Assembly: GCF_902459745.1 (NCBI RefSeq)
Contig: NZ_CABPSJ010000004.1
Span: 496,001-560,000 of the forward strand
Source: Pandoraea communis
GTDB lineage: Bacteria; Pseudomonadota; Gammaproteobacteria; Burkholderiales; Burkholderiaceae
Length of the DNA stretch: 64,000 bases
Reading direction: 5' to 3'
Part shown: in pieces, positions 9,160 through 19,124 of the stretch
Layout: every line of letters begins with the position of its first letter
Numbering within the stretch: the stretch's first letter is position 1
The notes under the pieces: model-generated
The model's input: the letters and a program-made list of their open reading frames with translations, nothing else
Databases searched by the model: none
Told to the model about the DNA's origin: nothing
Program-made: the position numbers and the translations under genes

Positions 9160-10371
9160 TCAATCGGGCGTGCGCGAGGGCAGGCGCGCGGCGATTTCGG
9201 CGATCAGGCTGCGCGCGAGCGACTGCTTGTCGGCGCGCGGCAGGCGTTTCTGCCCGGCGTCGTCGAAGAGAATGACTTCGTTGTCGTCCTGCCCGAACGT
9301 GGCGGGACCGAGATTGCCGACGAGCAGCGGCACCTGCTTGCGTTTGCGCTTTTGCGCGCCGTGCGTTTCCAGATCGCCCGATTCGGCGGCGAAGCCCACA
9401 CAATACGGCGGCTTCGGCAACTGCGCCACCGCCGCGAGAATGTCGGGGTTCTGGACGAATTCGAGCGTCGGCACATCGGCATCGCCAGTCTTCTTGATCT
9501 TGTCGTGCGCCACTTCGCGCACACGCCAGTCGGCCACGGCGGCCACGGCGATGAAGAGGTCGCGATGCGCCACGTCGGCCATCACGGCGTCGTACATCTG
9601 CTGCGCCGTTTGCACGTTGCTGCGCGTGACACCGTAGGGCGTCGCCAGCGTGGTCGGGCCGGCGATCAGATGCACGTCGGCGCCCGCCTGCGCGGCGGCA
9701 CGCGCGAGCGCGAAGCCCATCTTGCCGCTGGACAGGTTGGTCAGGCCGCGCACCGGATCGATGGGTTCGAAGGTCGGGCCGGCGGTGATCAGCACGTGGC
9801 GTCCGGCGAGGCGTTTCGGTTGAAAGAAACCGGCGAGTGCCTCGAACAGGTCTTCCGGTTCGAGCATGCGTCCGTCGCCGATTTCGCCACATGCCTGATC
9901 GCCGCTGCCGGGACCGAGAATCGTGACGCCATCGCCGCGCAGGGTCACGGCATTGCGCTGGGTTGCCGGGTTGGCCCACATCTGGCGATTCATCGCCGGC
10001 GCGACCAGCAGCGGGCAGTCGCGCGCCACACACAGCGTCGAGAGCAGATCGTCGGCCATGCCGTGCGCAAGCTTGGCGAGGAAGTCGGTGGAGGCGGGCG
10101 CGACGATAATGGCGTCGGCCTCGCGCGAGAGGTCGATGTGCGCCATGTTGTTATCGACGCGGTTGTCCCACTGGCTGGTGAAGACCGGGCGCCCCGAGAG
10201 CGCCTGCATCGTGAGCGGCGTGATGAATTGCGTGGCGGCTTCGGTCATGACGACCTGCACCGTTGCGCCGGCCTTGATGAGCAGCCGGGTGAGTTCGGCC
10301 GACTTGTAGCAGGCGATGCCGCCCGTCAGGCCGAGAACGATGGTTTTGCCCGCAAGTTCACCGCGTTCCAT
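9160..10371 (-). CDS. coaBC: Bifunctional phosphopantothenoylcysteine decarboxylase / phosphopantothenate-cysteine ligase
   Basis: Two consecutive steps of coenzyme A synthesis in one 403-aa protein. The N-terminal CoaC flavoprotein domain (about 1-180) shows [14 protein letters not shown], the PAMNRQMW substrate loop and [10 protein letters not shown] with the active-site cysteine. The C-terminal CoaB ligase domain (about 190-403) opens with the [18 protein letters not shown] motif. Length is normal. It lies downstream of lspA on the same strand with a 135-nt gap, an arrangement common in Burkholderia. Confidence 0.95.
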   Translation of the reverse strand: MERGELAGKTIVLGLTGGIACYKSAELTRLLIKAGATVQVVMTEAATQFITPLTMQALSGRPVFTSQWDNRVDNNMAHIDLSREADAIIVAPASTDFLAKLAHGMADDLLSTLCVARDCPLLVAPAMNRQMWANPATQRNAVTLRGDGVTILGPGSGDQACGEIGDGRMLEPEDLFEALAGFFQPKRLAGRHVLITAGPTFEPIDPVRGLTNLSSGKMGFALARAAAQAGADVHLIAGPTTLATPYGVTRSNVQTAQQMYDAVMADVAHRDLFIAVAAVADWRVREVAHDKIKKTGDADVPTLEFVQNPDILAAVAQLPKPPYCVGFAAESGDLETHGAQKRKRKQVPLLVGNLGPATFGQDDNEVILFDDAGQKRLPRADKQSLARSLIAEIAARLPSRTPD

Positions 10372-10506
10372 AGGGAAATGCCTCCTCCAAAGTGCCGCGC
10401 GGCGCCTCCGGGGCGCCGCGACGGTGTTTGCTTCGAATCCGCAACACGTGCCGTGGCAGCGTGAGCGAATCGCACCGCAGACGCTGCGGTGCCTATGCCG
10501 TGTGCA

Positions 10507-11049
10507 CTACTTGCCGCGCCGCACGCGTCGCAACTCGTCGATCACCAGCAGCACTGCGCCCACGCAAATGGCCGAGTCGGCCACGTTGAACGCCGGCCAG
10601 TGCCAGCCGCCGACGTGAAAGTCCAGAAAGTCCACCACATGACCATAAATCACGCGATCGATCACGTTGCCCAGCGCGCCGCCGAGAATCAGCGAGAGCG
10701 ACAGACAGAACATCTTCTGGCCGTTATGACGCTTGAGCAGCCAGATGATGACCGTTGCCGCGACGATGCCGAGCAGCGTGAAGAACCAGCGCTGCCAGCC
10801 GCCTGCGGCCGCCAGAAAGCTGAACGCCGCGCCCTTGTTGTACACCAGCACCAGATTGAAGAACGAGGTCAGAGGACGGAATTCGCCGTACTGGAACGTC
10901 TTCAGAATGGTGAGCTTGGTGACCTGATCGAGCAGGATTGCAACGATCGCGATCCCGAGCCACGGGGCCAGGCCGTACGTGGCGCCCCCGCGGGCGCCAC
11001 CGTTGTTGCTACGTCGTGCGCCCGTACGAGCGCCTGCTTTGCCTGCCAT
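10507..11049 (-). CDS. lspA: Lipoprotein signal peptidase
   Basis: Inner-membrane aspartyl protease (180 aa) that removes signal peptides from prolipoproteins after lipidation. Four hydrophobic segments are visible; the catalytic aspartates are in [10 protein letters not shown] and [11 protein letters not shown]. The N-terminal 25-30 residues are basic and Gly/Ala-rich (cytosolic tail), longer than in E. coli but usual in Burkholderiaceae. The ATG overlaps the ileS stop codon by one nucleotide (TAATG), so translation is coupled to ileS, the classic ileS-lspA pair. It would process the livK and NodT-type lipoproteins seen in this window. Confidence 0.95.
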   Translation of the reverse strand: MAGKAGARTGARRSNNGGARGGATYGLAPWLGIAIVAILLDQVTKLTILKTFQYGEFRPLTSFFNLVLVYNKGAAFSFLAAAGGWQRWFFTLLGIVAATVIIWLLKRHNGQKMFCLSLSLILGGALGNVIDRVIYGHVVDFLDFHVGGWHWPAFNVADSAICVGAVLLVIDELRRVRRGK

Positions 11050-13886
11050 TATGCCGCGCTCCGGTGTTCGCCGCTGCCGAAGAGATTCGACACGCAGCGC
11101 CCGCAAAGGGTCGGGTGAGCGGCGTCTGCCCCCACGTCTTCACGATAGTGCCAGCAACGCTCGCACTTCTGATGCGACGACGGCGTGACGAGCACGCCTT
11201 CCTCGGCCTCGGTGGCAACCTGCGTGACGGCCGCCGCCGACGTGATCAGCACGAAGCGCAGATCGTCGCCGAGGCTCGCCAGCACTTCGAACTTGCGGCC
11301 CGAGACGCGCACGTCCACTTCCGCTTGCAGCGACGAGCCGATCTGCTCGGCCGCGCGGGCCTCTTCGAGCGCCTTGGTGACGTCGCCGCGCACCGCGCGC
11401 AGCAGATACCACTTCTCGAGCAGGCGCGTGCCTTCCGCGACTTCCGGATAAGCGTAGTACGTCTCGGTGAAGATCGTGTCGTTGCCCGGCTGGAACACTT
11501 GCCACGCTTCTTCCGCCGTGAACGACAGGAACGGCGCCATGAGTTTGAGCAGGCCGTGCGTGATGTGGTACAGCGCGTTCTGGGCGGCGCGGCGTGCCGG
11601 GGCGTCCGGTGCGCTCGTGTACAGACGATCCTTCAGGATGTCGAGGTAGAAGCCGCCGAGATCCTCCGAGCAGAACGTCTGGAGCTTGGCCACGACCGGG
11701 TGGAATTCGTAGCGGTCGTAGTGGCTCAGCACTTCGGTTTGCAGCGACTGCGCCAATGCCACGGCGTAGCGGTCGATTTCCAGCCATTGGTCGGCCGGCA
11801 GCGCGTGCTTCGCGTGGTCGTAATCGGCCAGATTCGAGAGCAGGAAGCGCAGCGTGTTGCGGATACGGCGATACCCTTCGGTCACGCGCTTGAGGATTTC
11901 ATCCGAGATCGACAGCTCGCCCGAGTAATCGGTCGACGCCACCCACAGGCGGATGATTTCGGCGCCGAGCTTGTCTGCGATGTCTTGCGGCAGAATCGTG
12001 TTGCCGATCGATTTCGACATCTTGCGGCCCTGACCGTCGACCGTGAAGCCGTGCGTGAGCAGCGCCTTGTACGGCGGGCGGCCATCGATCATCGAGGCCG
12101 TGAGCAGCGACGAATGGAACCAGCCGCGGTGCTGATCCGAGCCTTCCAGATACAGATCGGCCGGGAAGCCCAGCTCATGCGCGTGCGAGCCGCGCAGCAC
12201 GTGCCAGTGCGTCGTGCCCGAGTCGAACCACACGTCGAGCGTGTCGCGGTTCTTCACGTAATCCTTGGCCTCGTCGCCGAGCAGTTCCACCGGGTCGAGC
12301 GTTTGCCACGCTTCGATGCCTTCGGTTTCCACGCGCTTGGCCACCGCTTCGAGCAGTTCCGGGGTGCGCGGGTGCAGCGCACCGGTTTCCCTGTGCACGA
12401 AGAAGGCCATCGGCACGCCCCATTGGCGCTGGCGGGAGAGCGTCCAGTCCGGGCGGTGCGCGATCATGTTGTGCAGACGCTGCTTGCCCCACGCCGGGAA
12501 GAACTCGGTGGCCTCGATGCCGGCGAGCGCGATCTCGCGCAGGGTCTGTCCCTCACCCGGTGCGCCGTCGGCCGGCTTCACGTCCATGCCGGCGAACCAC
12601 TGGTTGGTGGCGCGGTAGATGATCGGGGACTTGTGACGCCAGCAGTGCATGTAGCTGTGCGTGTACTTGAACGAGTGGAACAGCGTACCGGCTTCGCGCA
12701 GGGCTTCGACGATCTGCGGGTTGGCGTCCCAGATCGACTGGCCGCCGAACAGCGGCAGGCTGTCCTGATAGCGTCCGTCGCCCAGCACCGGCATGCGGAT
12801 ATCCGCGTCGGACATGCCATGCGCCTTGCACGACACGAAGTCTTCCACGCCATAGGCGGGGGCCGAGTGGACGATGCCCGTACCCGTCTCGGTCGTCACG
12901 TAGTCGCCGAGATAGACCGGCGAGGTGCGCTCGTAGCCGGCGTCGGCCGTCGACAACGGATGACGGAAGCGGATCAGCGAGAGCGCTTCGCCCTTCGTGC
13001 GGGCGATGATGTCGCCGTGCAGGCCGTAAGTCTTCAGGCAGTCTTCAACGCGTTCGCTTGCCAGAATCAGCAGACCGCGCTCGGTCGAGACCAGCGCGTA
13101 TTCGACTTCCGGATGAACGTTGAGCGCCTGGTTCGACGGGATCGTCCACGGGGTGGTCGTCCAGATGACGATGTGGCCGTCTTCGTGCGGCAGCTTCGGC
13201 AGGCCAAAGGCCTTCGCGACTTTCTCCGGCTCGGCGAAGGCAAAGCCGACATCGATGGCCAGATCGGTCTTGTCCTTGTACTCGACTTCCGCTTCGGCGA
13301 GTGCCGAGCCGCAGTCGAAGCACCAGTTCACCGGCTTCAGTCCACGGTAGACGTAGCCGTTCTCCATGATCTTCGCGAGCGCACGAAGCTCGTTCGCTTC
13401 GTTCGAGAAGTTCATGGTCTTGTACGGATTGTCCCAGTCGCCGAGCACGCCCAGACGCTTGAAGTTGGGCTTCTGGCGTTCGATCTGTTCCGCCGCGTAG
13501 GCGCGCGCCTTTTCCTGCACTTCGCGCACCGGCAGGTGCTTGCCGAACTGCTTTTCGATCTGGATTTCGATCGGCATGCCGTGGCAATCCCAGCCCGGCA
13601 CATAGGCGGCGTCGAAGCCCGCCAGGCTGCGTGCCTTGACGATCATGTCCTTGAGGATCTTGTTGACCGCGTGGCCGAGGTGGATGTCGCCGTTGGCATA
13701 CGGCGGGCCGTCATGCAGGATGAACTTCGGACGGCCTTTGCTTGCGCGGCGGATCTTGTCGTAGATCTTCTTGTCCTGCCATTGCTTGACCCACTGAGGC
13801 TCGCGCTTGGGCAGATCGCCGCGCATCGGGAACGGCGTGTCCAGCAGGTTGACAGGATATTTGCTCGGGGCTTTCTTTTCGCTCAT
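11049..13886 (-). CDS. ileS: Isoleucyl-tRNA synthetase
   Basis: Class I aminoacyl-tRNA synthetase (945 aa). Seen: HIGH-type motif in [15 protein letters not shown], the editing (CP1) domain between about 190 and 400, KMSKS in [13 protein letters not shown], the anticodon-binding helical domain, and a C-terminal zinc module CERC ... CGRC. Length and order are standard for the bacterial type. The start at 13886 fits the conserved opening [20 protein letters not shown]. Heads the ileS-lspA unit; ribF lies upstream after about 160 nt. Confidence 0.97.
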   Translation of the reverse strand: MSEKKAPSKYPVNLLDTPFPMRGDLPKREPQWVKQWQDKKIYDKIRRASKGRPKFILHDGPPYANGDIHLGHAVNKILKDMIVKARSLAGFDAAYVPGWDCHGMPIEIQIEKQFGKHLPVREVQEKARAYAAEQIERQKPNFKRLGVLGDWDNPYKTMNFSNEANELRALAKIMENGYVYRGLKPVNWCFDCGSALAEAEVEYKDKTDLAIDVGFAFAEPEKVAKAFGLPKLPHEDGHIVIWTTTPWTIPSNQALNVHPEVEYALVSTERGLLILASERVEDCLKTYGLHGDIIARTKGEALSLIRFRHPLSTADAGYERTSPVYLGDYVTTETGTGIVHSAPAYGVEDFVSCKAHGMSDADIRMPVLGDGRYQDSLPLFGGQSIWDANPQIVEALREAGTLFHSFKYTHSYMHCWRHKSPIIYRATNQWFAGMDVKPADGAPGEGQTLREIALAGIEATEFFPAWGKQRLHNMIAHRPDWTLSRQRQWGVPMAFFVHRETGALHPRTPELLEAVAKRVETEGIEAWQTLDPVELLGDEAKDYVKNRDTLDVWFDSGTTHWHVLRGSHAHELGFPADLYLEGSDQHRGWFHSSLLTASMIDGRPPYKALLTHGFTVDGQGRKMSKSIGNTILPQDIADKLGAEIIRLWVASTDYSGELSISDEILKRVTEGYRRIRNTLRFLLSNLADYDHAKHALPADQWLEIDRYAVALAQSLQTEVLSHYDRYEFHPVVAKLQTFCSEDLGGFYLDILKDRLYTSAPDAPARRAAQNALYHITHGLLKLMAPFLSFTAEEAWQVFQPGNDTIFTETYYAYPEVAEGTRLLEKWYLLRAVRGDVTKALEEARAAEQIGSSLQAEVDVRVSGRKFEVLASLGDDLRFVLITSAAAVTQVATEAEEGVLVTPSSHQKCERCWHYREDVGADAAHPTLCGRCVSNLFGSGEHRSAA

Positions 13887-14044
13887 GGTGAGTCGCTAGG
13901 AATTTGGAATGTCGGGTGTAGGGCGCTCGCGCCGGTGGCGTCGACGTCAGGCCTTGTGGGCCGGGAGTGCAACGCTCGGGCAGGTGCCAGTGGCGCACGC
14001 GGGCCGCGCGCGAGGCGCTGGGCGCCGGCGCACGCGGGCGAAGA

Positions 14045-15037
14045 TCAACTAATTCGGTCGGTCGCCGAGGTGGCGAAGTCGCGCCGGGCACTCGGGCTAT
14101 TGGCGTCGAGGGCGTGTGCGAAGTAGGCGCGGGCCTCGCGCGTGTCTTGTGCGATGGCGGCTTCGAGTTCGGCCAGTCCGTCGAATTTGGCTTCGTCGCG
14201 CAGCTTTTGCAAAAACTCCACGCGCACCAGCTTGCCGTAGCAATCGCCCGAGAAGTCGAGCAAATGCACTTCGAGCAGTACGCGCCCGGAGTCGTCCACC
14301 GTCGGGCGCAGGCCCAGACTGGCGACGGCGGGCAGCGGTTTGTCCGCCAGACCGTGCACCTGCACCACGAAAATGCCCGTGAGGGCCGGATGCTTGTGGG
14401 CGATGCGCAGGTTGAGCGTCGGAAAGCCCAGCTTGCGGCCGAGCTTCATGCCATGCACGACGTGACCGGTAATGGCATACGGACGGCCAAGCAGCGCGTG
14501 GGCGCGCTCGAAATTGCCGTCTGCAAGCGCGGTGCGCACTTCCGAGCTGGAAATGCGTACGCCGTTGTGCGCGATGGTCGGCATCTGTTCGACGACGAAG
14601 TCGAAGCGGCGACCGGCCTCACGCAGATATTCGATGTCGCCCGCGCGTTTCGCGCCGAAGCGGAAATCGTCGCCGACGAGCAACCAGCGCGTGTGCAGGC
14701 CGTCGACGATGATGTTGCGAACGAAGTCTTCGGGGGACTGGCCCGCGAAATGCGCGTTGAAGTGTTCCACCACCAGACGGTCGACGCCTTGCGAGCGCAG
14801 CGCCTCGAACTTGTCGCGCAGATTCGAGATGCGCGCGGGCGCCCGGTCGGGCATGAAGTACTCGCGGGGATGCGGCTCGAACGTCATCACGCACACCGGC
14901 AGGCCGCGCGCGGCCGCTGCAGCGCGCACGCGCGCGAGCAGTGCCTGATGGCCCAGGTGCACGCCGTCGAAGTTGCCGATCGTCAGCACGCAGGGCGCTT
15001 TGCTTTGCGCGTTGGGTAGACCCCGGAAGACTCGCAC
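14045..15037 (-). CDS. ribF: Bifunctional riboflavin kinase / FAD synthetase
   Basis: Converts riboflavin to FMN and then FAD (330 aa). The N-terminal FAD synthetase domain carries LTIGNFDGVHLGHQALL; the C-terminal riboflavin kinase domain contains MKLGRKLGFPTLNL and ends in the helical LRDEAKFDGLAELEAAI. The start is GTG at 15037; no strong ribosome site is visible. Order ribF-ileS-lspA is conserved in many proteobacteria. I looked for an FMN riboswitch in the leader and saw none. Confidence 0.95.
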   Translation of the reverse strand: MRVFRGLPNAQSKAPCVLTIGNFDGVHLGHQALLARVRAAAAARGLPVCVMTFEPHPREYFMPDRAPARISNLRDKFEALRSQGVDRLVVEHFNAHFAGQSPEDFVRNIIVDGLHTRWLLVGDDFRFGAKRAGDIEYLREAGRRFDFVVEQMPTIAHNGVRISSSEVRTALADGNFERAHALLGRPYAITGHVVHGMKLGRKLGFPTLNLRIAHKHPALTGIFVVQVHGLADKPLPAVASLGLRPTVDDSGRVLLEVHLLDFSGDCYGKLVRVEFLQKLRDEAKFDGLAELEAAIAQDTREARAYFAHALDANSPSARRDFATSATDRIS

Positions 15038-15247
15038 GATAAAGGAAGCGTCAGTTCAGGACGTTGAGTGAGCGTTGGTGGAGGAACCGTGCGGCACAGT
15101 GGTGGGGGACCCGGTGGCCTGCGATGGCGGGCCGGGCCCGATGCGCAGGACGGCCGATCCGACATTGCGGCGCCGCAGAACGTTGAATTATAAACGCTTC
15201 GGGGCCATCGCGGCGTGGATCGGATGTCTGGTGCGCCGCGCCAATGA

Positions 15248-15253
15248 TAAAAT
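15248..15253 (+). promoter_or_regulatory. Predicted -10 box of purN
   Basis: TAAAAT ends 6 nt before the purN ATG in otherwise GC-rich sequence; no clear -35 box. Implies a leaderless or near-leaderless purN transcript. Confidence 0.4.
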
Positions 15254-15259
15254 CCGGCG

Positions 15260-15910
15260 ATGAAGAACATTGTCATCCTGATTTCCGGACGAGGCAGCAA
15301 CATGCAAGCCATCGTCCGGGCTTGTACCGCAGAAGGCTGGCCGGCCCGCGTGGCCGCTGTCATCGCCAATCGCCCCGAGGCCGACGGTCTCGGATTCGCG
15401 CAGGAAAACGGTATCGCCACGGCCGTGGTGCCCAGCCGCGGCAAGACCCGCGAGGCATTCGACGCCGAACTGGCCGCGGAAATCGACCGTCACCAGCCCG
15501 ATCTGGTCGTGCTCGCCGGCTTCATGCGCATTCTCACGCCGGAATTTACCGAACGTTACGCCGGCCGGCTCATCAACATCCACCCGTCGCTGCTGCCTGC
15601 CTTTCCTGGCCTGCAAACGCACGCCCGTGCCCTGGAAGCCGGCTGCAAGGTTGTCGGCGCCACGGTGCATTTCGTGACGGCCGAACTCGATCACGGCCCG
15701 TACGTGCTGCAAGCGGTCGTGCCGGTGCGCGCAGGGGACACGCCCGAGACACTCGCCGAGCGCATCCTGCCGCTGGAACACATCATTTATCCGCGCGCCG
15801 TGCGCTGGTTCGTGGAAGACCGTCTGGTCGTGGCCGATGGCCGCGTGACGGTGACACCCGCGGCCGACGGCACGCCCGATCCGCAATGGTTTTTTGGTGA
15901 CGACGCATGA
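15260..15910 (+). CDS. purN: Phosphoribosylglycinamide formyltransferase
   Basis: Purine biosynthesis: transfers the formyl group of 10-formyl-THF to GAR (216 aa). The phosphate loop GRGSNMQAI is at residues 10-18; catalytic Asn and His are in INIHPSLLPAF and the Asp in ELDHGP. No ribosome site precedes the ATG, while TAAAAT sits 6 nt upstream. The stop overlaps the next gene (ATGA), making an operon with the methyltransferase. Divergent from ribF. Confidence 0.95.
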   Translation: MKNIVILISGRGSNMQAIVRACTAEGWPARVAAVIANRPEADGLGFAQENGIATAVVPSRGKTREAFDAELAAEIDRHQPDLVVLAGFMRILTPEFTERYAGRLINIHPSLLPAFPGLQTHARALEAGCKVVGATVHFVTAELDHGPYVLQAVVPVRAGDTPETLAERILPLEHIIYPRAVRWFVEDRLVVADGRVTVTPAADGTPDPQWFFGDDA

Positions 15911-17376
15911 GCACACGCCCGACACAACGCCGCGATGGCGCGAATCAATCCGGTCACCGCTCCGGCGGCCGATCCTCCGATGCCCGTCAACCGTCCAAGG
16001 GGGGGCAGACGGGAGAGCGCCAGGAGCGTTACGTCCGCCCCGACCGCTACGACCGTTCGCGCAACGATCGCCGCCCGGAGGCCCCGCCCGCCGAGACGGC
16101 CCGCATGCGCGGCGAGCACCTGTCGCCCGCACTCTTCGAGCACACCCAACGCCTGCTCGGCAGCGTGCTGACGTTCAGCGGCCCGGCCGATACGCTGGTG
16201 AGCACGTACTTCCGCGCCAACGCCAAGCTGGGCCATCGCGAACGTGGTGTTCTGGCGGAGACGGTCTTCGCCATCCTGCGCCGCAAGCTCGAATTCGGGC
16301 AGCACGCGGGAAGCGGCTCCGGGCCGCTGGAACGCCGTCTGGCACTGCTCGGGCTGGCGTTCACGCGCGGTCTGGCATCGGTGCAACTGGTGGCAACACC
16401 CGATGAACTCGCGTGGCTCGAACACGTCGGTCAGATCGACCCGGCAAGCCTTTCCGCACGCGTACGCACCAATTTGCCGGAATGGCTCTACGACCGGCTG
16501 GCCAAGCGGTTCGACAGCACCGAACTCGAAGCGCTTGCCGCCGCGCTGAATCAACCCGCGCCGCTCGACTGCCGCGTGAATGTGATCAAGGCGAATCGCG
16601 ACGACGTCCTCGCGAAGCTGCGTGAAGACGGCTTCTCGGCTGAAGCGACGCCGTTTGCGCCCAACGGCATCCGTCTGGCGGGCAAGCCCGCGTTGCAAAA
16701 ACATCCGCTGTTCATCTCTGGCGCGATCGAAGTGCAGGACGAGGGCAGCCAGTTGCTGTGCCAGTTGGTCGCACCGCGTCGCGGCGAGATGATCGTCGAC
16801 TTCTGTGCCGGGGCCGGCGGCAAGACGCTCGCCATCGGGGCGCAGATGCGCTCCACGGGGCGTCTGTATGCGTTCGACATTTCCGAGAAGCGTCTGGCCA
16901 AGCTCAAGCCGCGTCTGGCGCGCAGCGGCCTGTCGAACGTCTATCCGGTGATGATCGACAGCGAGAACGACAGCAAGATCAAGCGTCTGGCGGGCAAGAT
17001 CGACCGCGTGCTGGTCGACGCCCCGTGCAGCGGGCTGGGCACGCTGCGCCGCAATCCGGATCTGAAGTGGCGTCAGTCGCCGCAATCGGTGCAGGAACTC
17101 ACGCAGAAGCAGGCGTCGATCCTCGCGAGCGCTGCCCGTCTGGTGAAGCCGGGCGGGCGTCTCGTGTACGCCACGTGCAGTCTGCTGACCGAAGAGAACA
17201 GTGCCATTGCCGAGGCGTTTGCGGCCGCGCATCCCGATTTCGTCCTGTTGCCGGCGAACGAGTTGCTCGCCTCGCAGAAAATCGACCTCGACACGGGCAA
17301 GTACCTCGAATTGCTGCCGAACCGTAACGCGACCGACGGCTTTTTTGCCGCCGTGTTCGAGCGCCGTGCGGCGTAA
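15907..17376 (+). CDS. RsmB/NOP-family rRNA (cytosine-5) methyltransferase
   Basis: SAM-dependent RNA m5C methyltransferase (489 aa). The C-terminal catalytic domain shows the SAM loop VDFCAGAGGKTLAIG, motif IV DAPCSGLGTLRRNPD and motif VI YATCSLLTEEN, which supply the two catalytic cysteines. The first 65 residues are basic and low complexity, then a shortened NusB-like helical domain follows. Burkholderiales carry a second, canonical RsmB near fmt, so this may be a paralogue with another rRNA target; I leave the symbol open. Translationally coupled to purN by a 4-nt overlap. Confidence 0.88.
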   Translation: MSTRPTQRRDGANQSGHRSGGRSSDARQPSKGGQTGERQERYVRPDRYDRSRNDRRPEAPPAETARMRGEHLSPALFEHTQRLLGSVLTFSGPADTLVSTYFRANAKLGHRERGVLAETVFAILRRKLEFGQHAGSGSGPLERRLALLGLAFTRGLASVQLVATPDELAWLEHVGQIDPASLSARVRTNLPEWLYDRLAKRFDSTELEALAAALNQPAPLDCRVNVIKANRDDVLAKLREDGFSAEATPFAPNGIRLAGKPALQKHPLFISGAIEVQDEGSQLLCQLVAPRRGEMIVDFCAGAGGKTLAIGAQMRSTGRLYAFDISEKRLAKLKPRLARSGLSNVYPVMIDSENDSKIKRLAGKIDRVLVDAPCSGLGTLRRNPDLKWRQSPQSVQELTQKQASILASAARLVKPGGRLVYATCSLLTEENSAIAEAFAAAHPDFVLLPANELLASQKIDLDTGKYLELLPNRNATDGFFAAVFERRAA

Positions 17377-17425
17377 GTCGATGCTGGGCGTCGGCTAACA
17401 ACAAGAAACAAGAAGAGAGATCGCA

Positions 17426-18820
17426 ATGCAGGAAAGTCCGGCTTTCGCGAGGTTGGTGCGCGACGTCGTTCGCGACTTCGGTGACCCGCAGATCATCTGG
17501 CAGTTCGTGGCGCTGGCGGGGGCGCTTGCCGTCGCCTTCGTGCTGCGGCACTGGATGATTGGCCGGCTCGAACGTCATTTCGAGCGTGTCGCGCCCTCGC
17601 GCCGGGCGGGCTCGTCAAGCCTGCGCCGTTCGTTCTTCCCGATGTTCGGCTGGATGTGTGTGGCGCTCACGCGCGTGGTGCTTCAGGAGTCCATGCGTGT
17701 CTCGCTGCTGAGGCTGGCCGAGGTGCCGCTGTTCGGCACCGCGCTGATCTATCTGGCGTTCTACGTCGCGCGACGACTGTTCGCGTCGTCGCCGCAAGCC
17801 TACGGGCTGTTGAGAGTCTTCGAGCGCGTGCTCACGACGTTCGCCTGGCTGTCGATGCTGGCCTACGTGCTGGGCGTGCACGACGACATCCTCGGTTGGC
17901 TGGGCAGCGTGCGCTTCGCGGTCGGCGCGAGCCATCTGACGTTGCTCTCGATGCTCTCCGGCTTGCTCTGGATTGGCGTGACGCTCCTGCTGGCGATGTG
18001 GGTCGGTTCGCTGATCGAAGACCGGATCATGCGCACGACCACGCTCGACGGCAATCTGAAAGTGGTGATGTCGCGGCTGGTCAAGGGCGTGCTGACGTTG
18101 ATTGCCGTGCTCACGACGCTATCGTTCGTGGGCATCGATATCACCGTGCTCGGCGTGTTCGGTGGTGCGTTAGGCGTGGGGCTGGGCTTTGGTTTGCAAA
18201 AGATCGCCTCGAACCTCGTATCGGGCTTCATCATTTTGCTCGACCGTTCGGTGCGCATCGGCGACCTCATTACGATCAGCCCTTATCATGGCACCGTTTC
18301 GCAGATCAATACGCGCTATACGGTCGTTCGTGGGCTGGATGGCGTCGAAGCGCTGGTGCCGAACGAACAACTGGTGACGAATGTGGTGCAGAACCACTCG
18401 TTCACCGAGACTCGCGGGCGCGCCAAGGTCAATGTGCAGGTGGCCTACAGCGCCGATGTGGAATTGGCGATGTCGCTGATGCTGAAAGCGGCGCAGGACA
18501 TTCCCAGGGTGCTGACGGACCCGCCGCCATCGGCTTTGCTGCTTAACTTCGGCGCTGATGGGATGGATCTTGAAATGGGCTTTTGGGTGCAAGATCCGGC
18601 CCAGGGCACCGGAGGCATCCGATCGGCGATCAATATGCGCATTTGGCGCACTTTTCGCGAACACGGTATTGAAATTCCGTATGCGCAGCGCGAAATACGC
18701 ATTTTGAATGACTGGGCTGATGGTGTTCCCGCTGCCAGCGTGAATCGTCCGGATTTACCGGCCGATACGCCGAAACCCGCGCTACCACAGGCCGATGACG
18801 GCGAGAAGAAGCCGTCGTAG
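17426..18820 (+). CDS. MscS-family mechanosensitive ion channel
   Basis: Inner-membrane channel (464 aa) expected to open under membrane tension and release solutes. Several hydrophobic helices occupy residues 20-230; the pore-lining helix and beta domain are marked by LGVFGGALGVGLGFGLQKIASNLVSGFIIL and RIGDLI. The C-terminal domain ends in a Pro/Ala-rich tail. Preceded by AAGAAGAGAG as ribosome site 50 nt after the methyltransferase, so probably the third gene of the purN unit. Larger than E. coli MscS, smaller than MscK. Confidence 0.88.
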   Translation: MQESPAFARLVRDVVRDFGDPQIIWQFVALAGALAVAFVLRHWMIGRLERHFERVAPSRRAGSSSLRRSFFPMFGWMCVALTRVVLQESMRVSLLRLAEVPLFGTALIYLAFYVARRLFASSPQAYGLLRVFERVLTTFAWLSMLAYVLGVHDDILGWLGSVRFAVGASHLTLLSMLSGLLWIGVTLLLAMWVGSLIEDRIMRTTTLDGNLKVVMSRLVKGVLTLIAVLTTLSFVGIDITVLGVFGGALGVGLGFGLQKIASNLVSGFIILLDRSVRIGDLITISPYHGTVSQINTRYTVVRGLDGVEALVPNEQLVTNVVQNHSFTETRGRAKVNVQVAYSADVELAMSLMLKAAQDIPRVLTDPPPSALLLNFGADGMDLEMGFWVQDPAQGTGGIRSAINMRIWRTFREHGIEIPYAQREIRILNDWADGVPAASVNRPDLPADTPKPALPQADDGEKKPS

Positions 18821-19124
18821 ACCGTTTTGCCAAGGGCTGCGGGTTGACCTGCGACAAAATGCGTGGCGGGCAGGTTACACACGGGCAACAGTCCGTCAGG
18901 TAAAATGCCCGGCAAACCAATAACAAACCGACGTTCACCGGCACGTTTCCCGCCCATCTCGCCCCGGCATTCAGCAACTTGCCGAACTCCAGCGAATCCG
19001 AGCGTCAAGCGAGCGTAAGAACGAGACCTGACGCGACGGCCATCGATGCCGCATCGGCCCGACAAGACAAGACACGGCGGTGTTGCCGTGATTGCTACCG
19101 TATTGATTAGTTTGGAGTGATATT
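18821..19124. other. Leader region of the desaturase gene
   Basis: No gene recognised in these 304 nt. It holds hairpin-forming repeats CGATGC/CATCG near 19044-19056 and CACGGC/GCCGTG at 19073-19090, within 80 nt of the desaturase start. A TAAAAT at 18901-18906 might be a -10 box, giving a long 5' UTR. Temperature-responsive folding is conceivable for a desaturase leader, but nothing here proves it. Confidence 0.4.

Noticed and set aside
10938-14126. Plus-strand open frame of 1062 codons opposite lspA and ileS
   Set aside because: Antisense shadow created by high GC and third-position bias; the minus strand encodes clear LspA and IleS with all motifs.
15038-15200. FMN riboswitch upstream of ribF
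   Set aside because: The conserved RFN element sequences are not visible and the leader is too short; only a TATAAT-like box (15187-15192, minus) was seen.
18904-19017. Short frame MPGKPITNRRS... following TAAAAT in the desaturase leader
   Set aside because: Pro/Arg-rich translation without a terminator or amino-acid bias linked to the downstream gene; not a leader peptide by the criteria used at argD.
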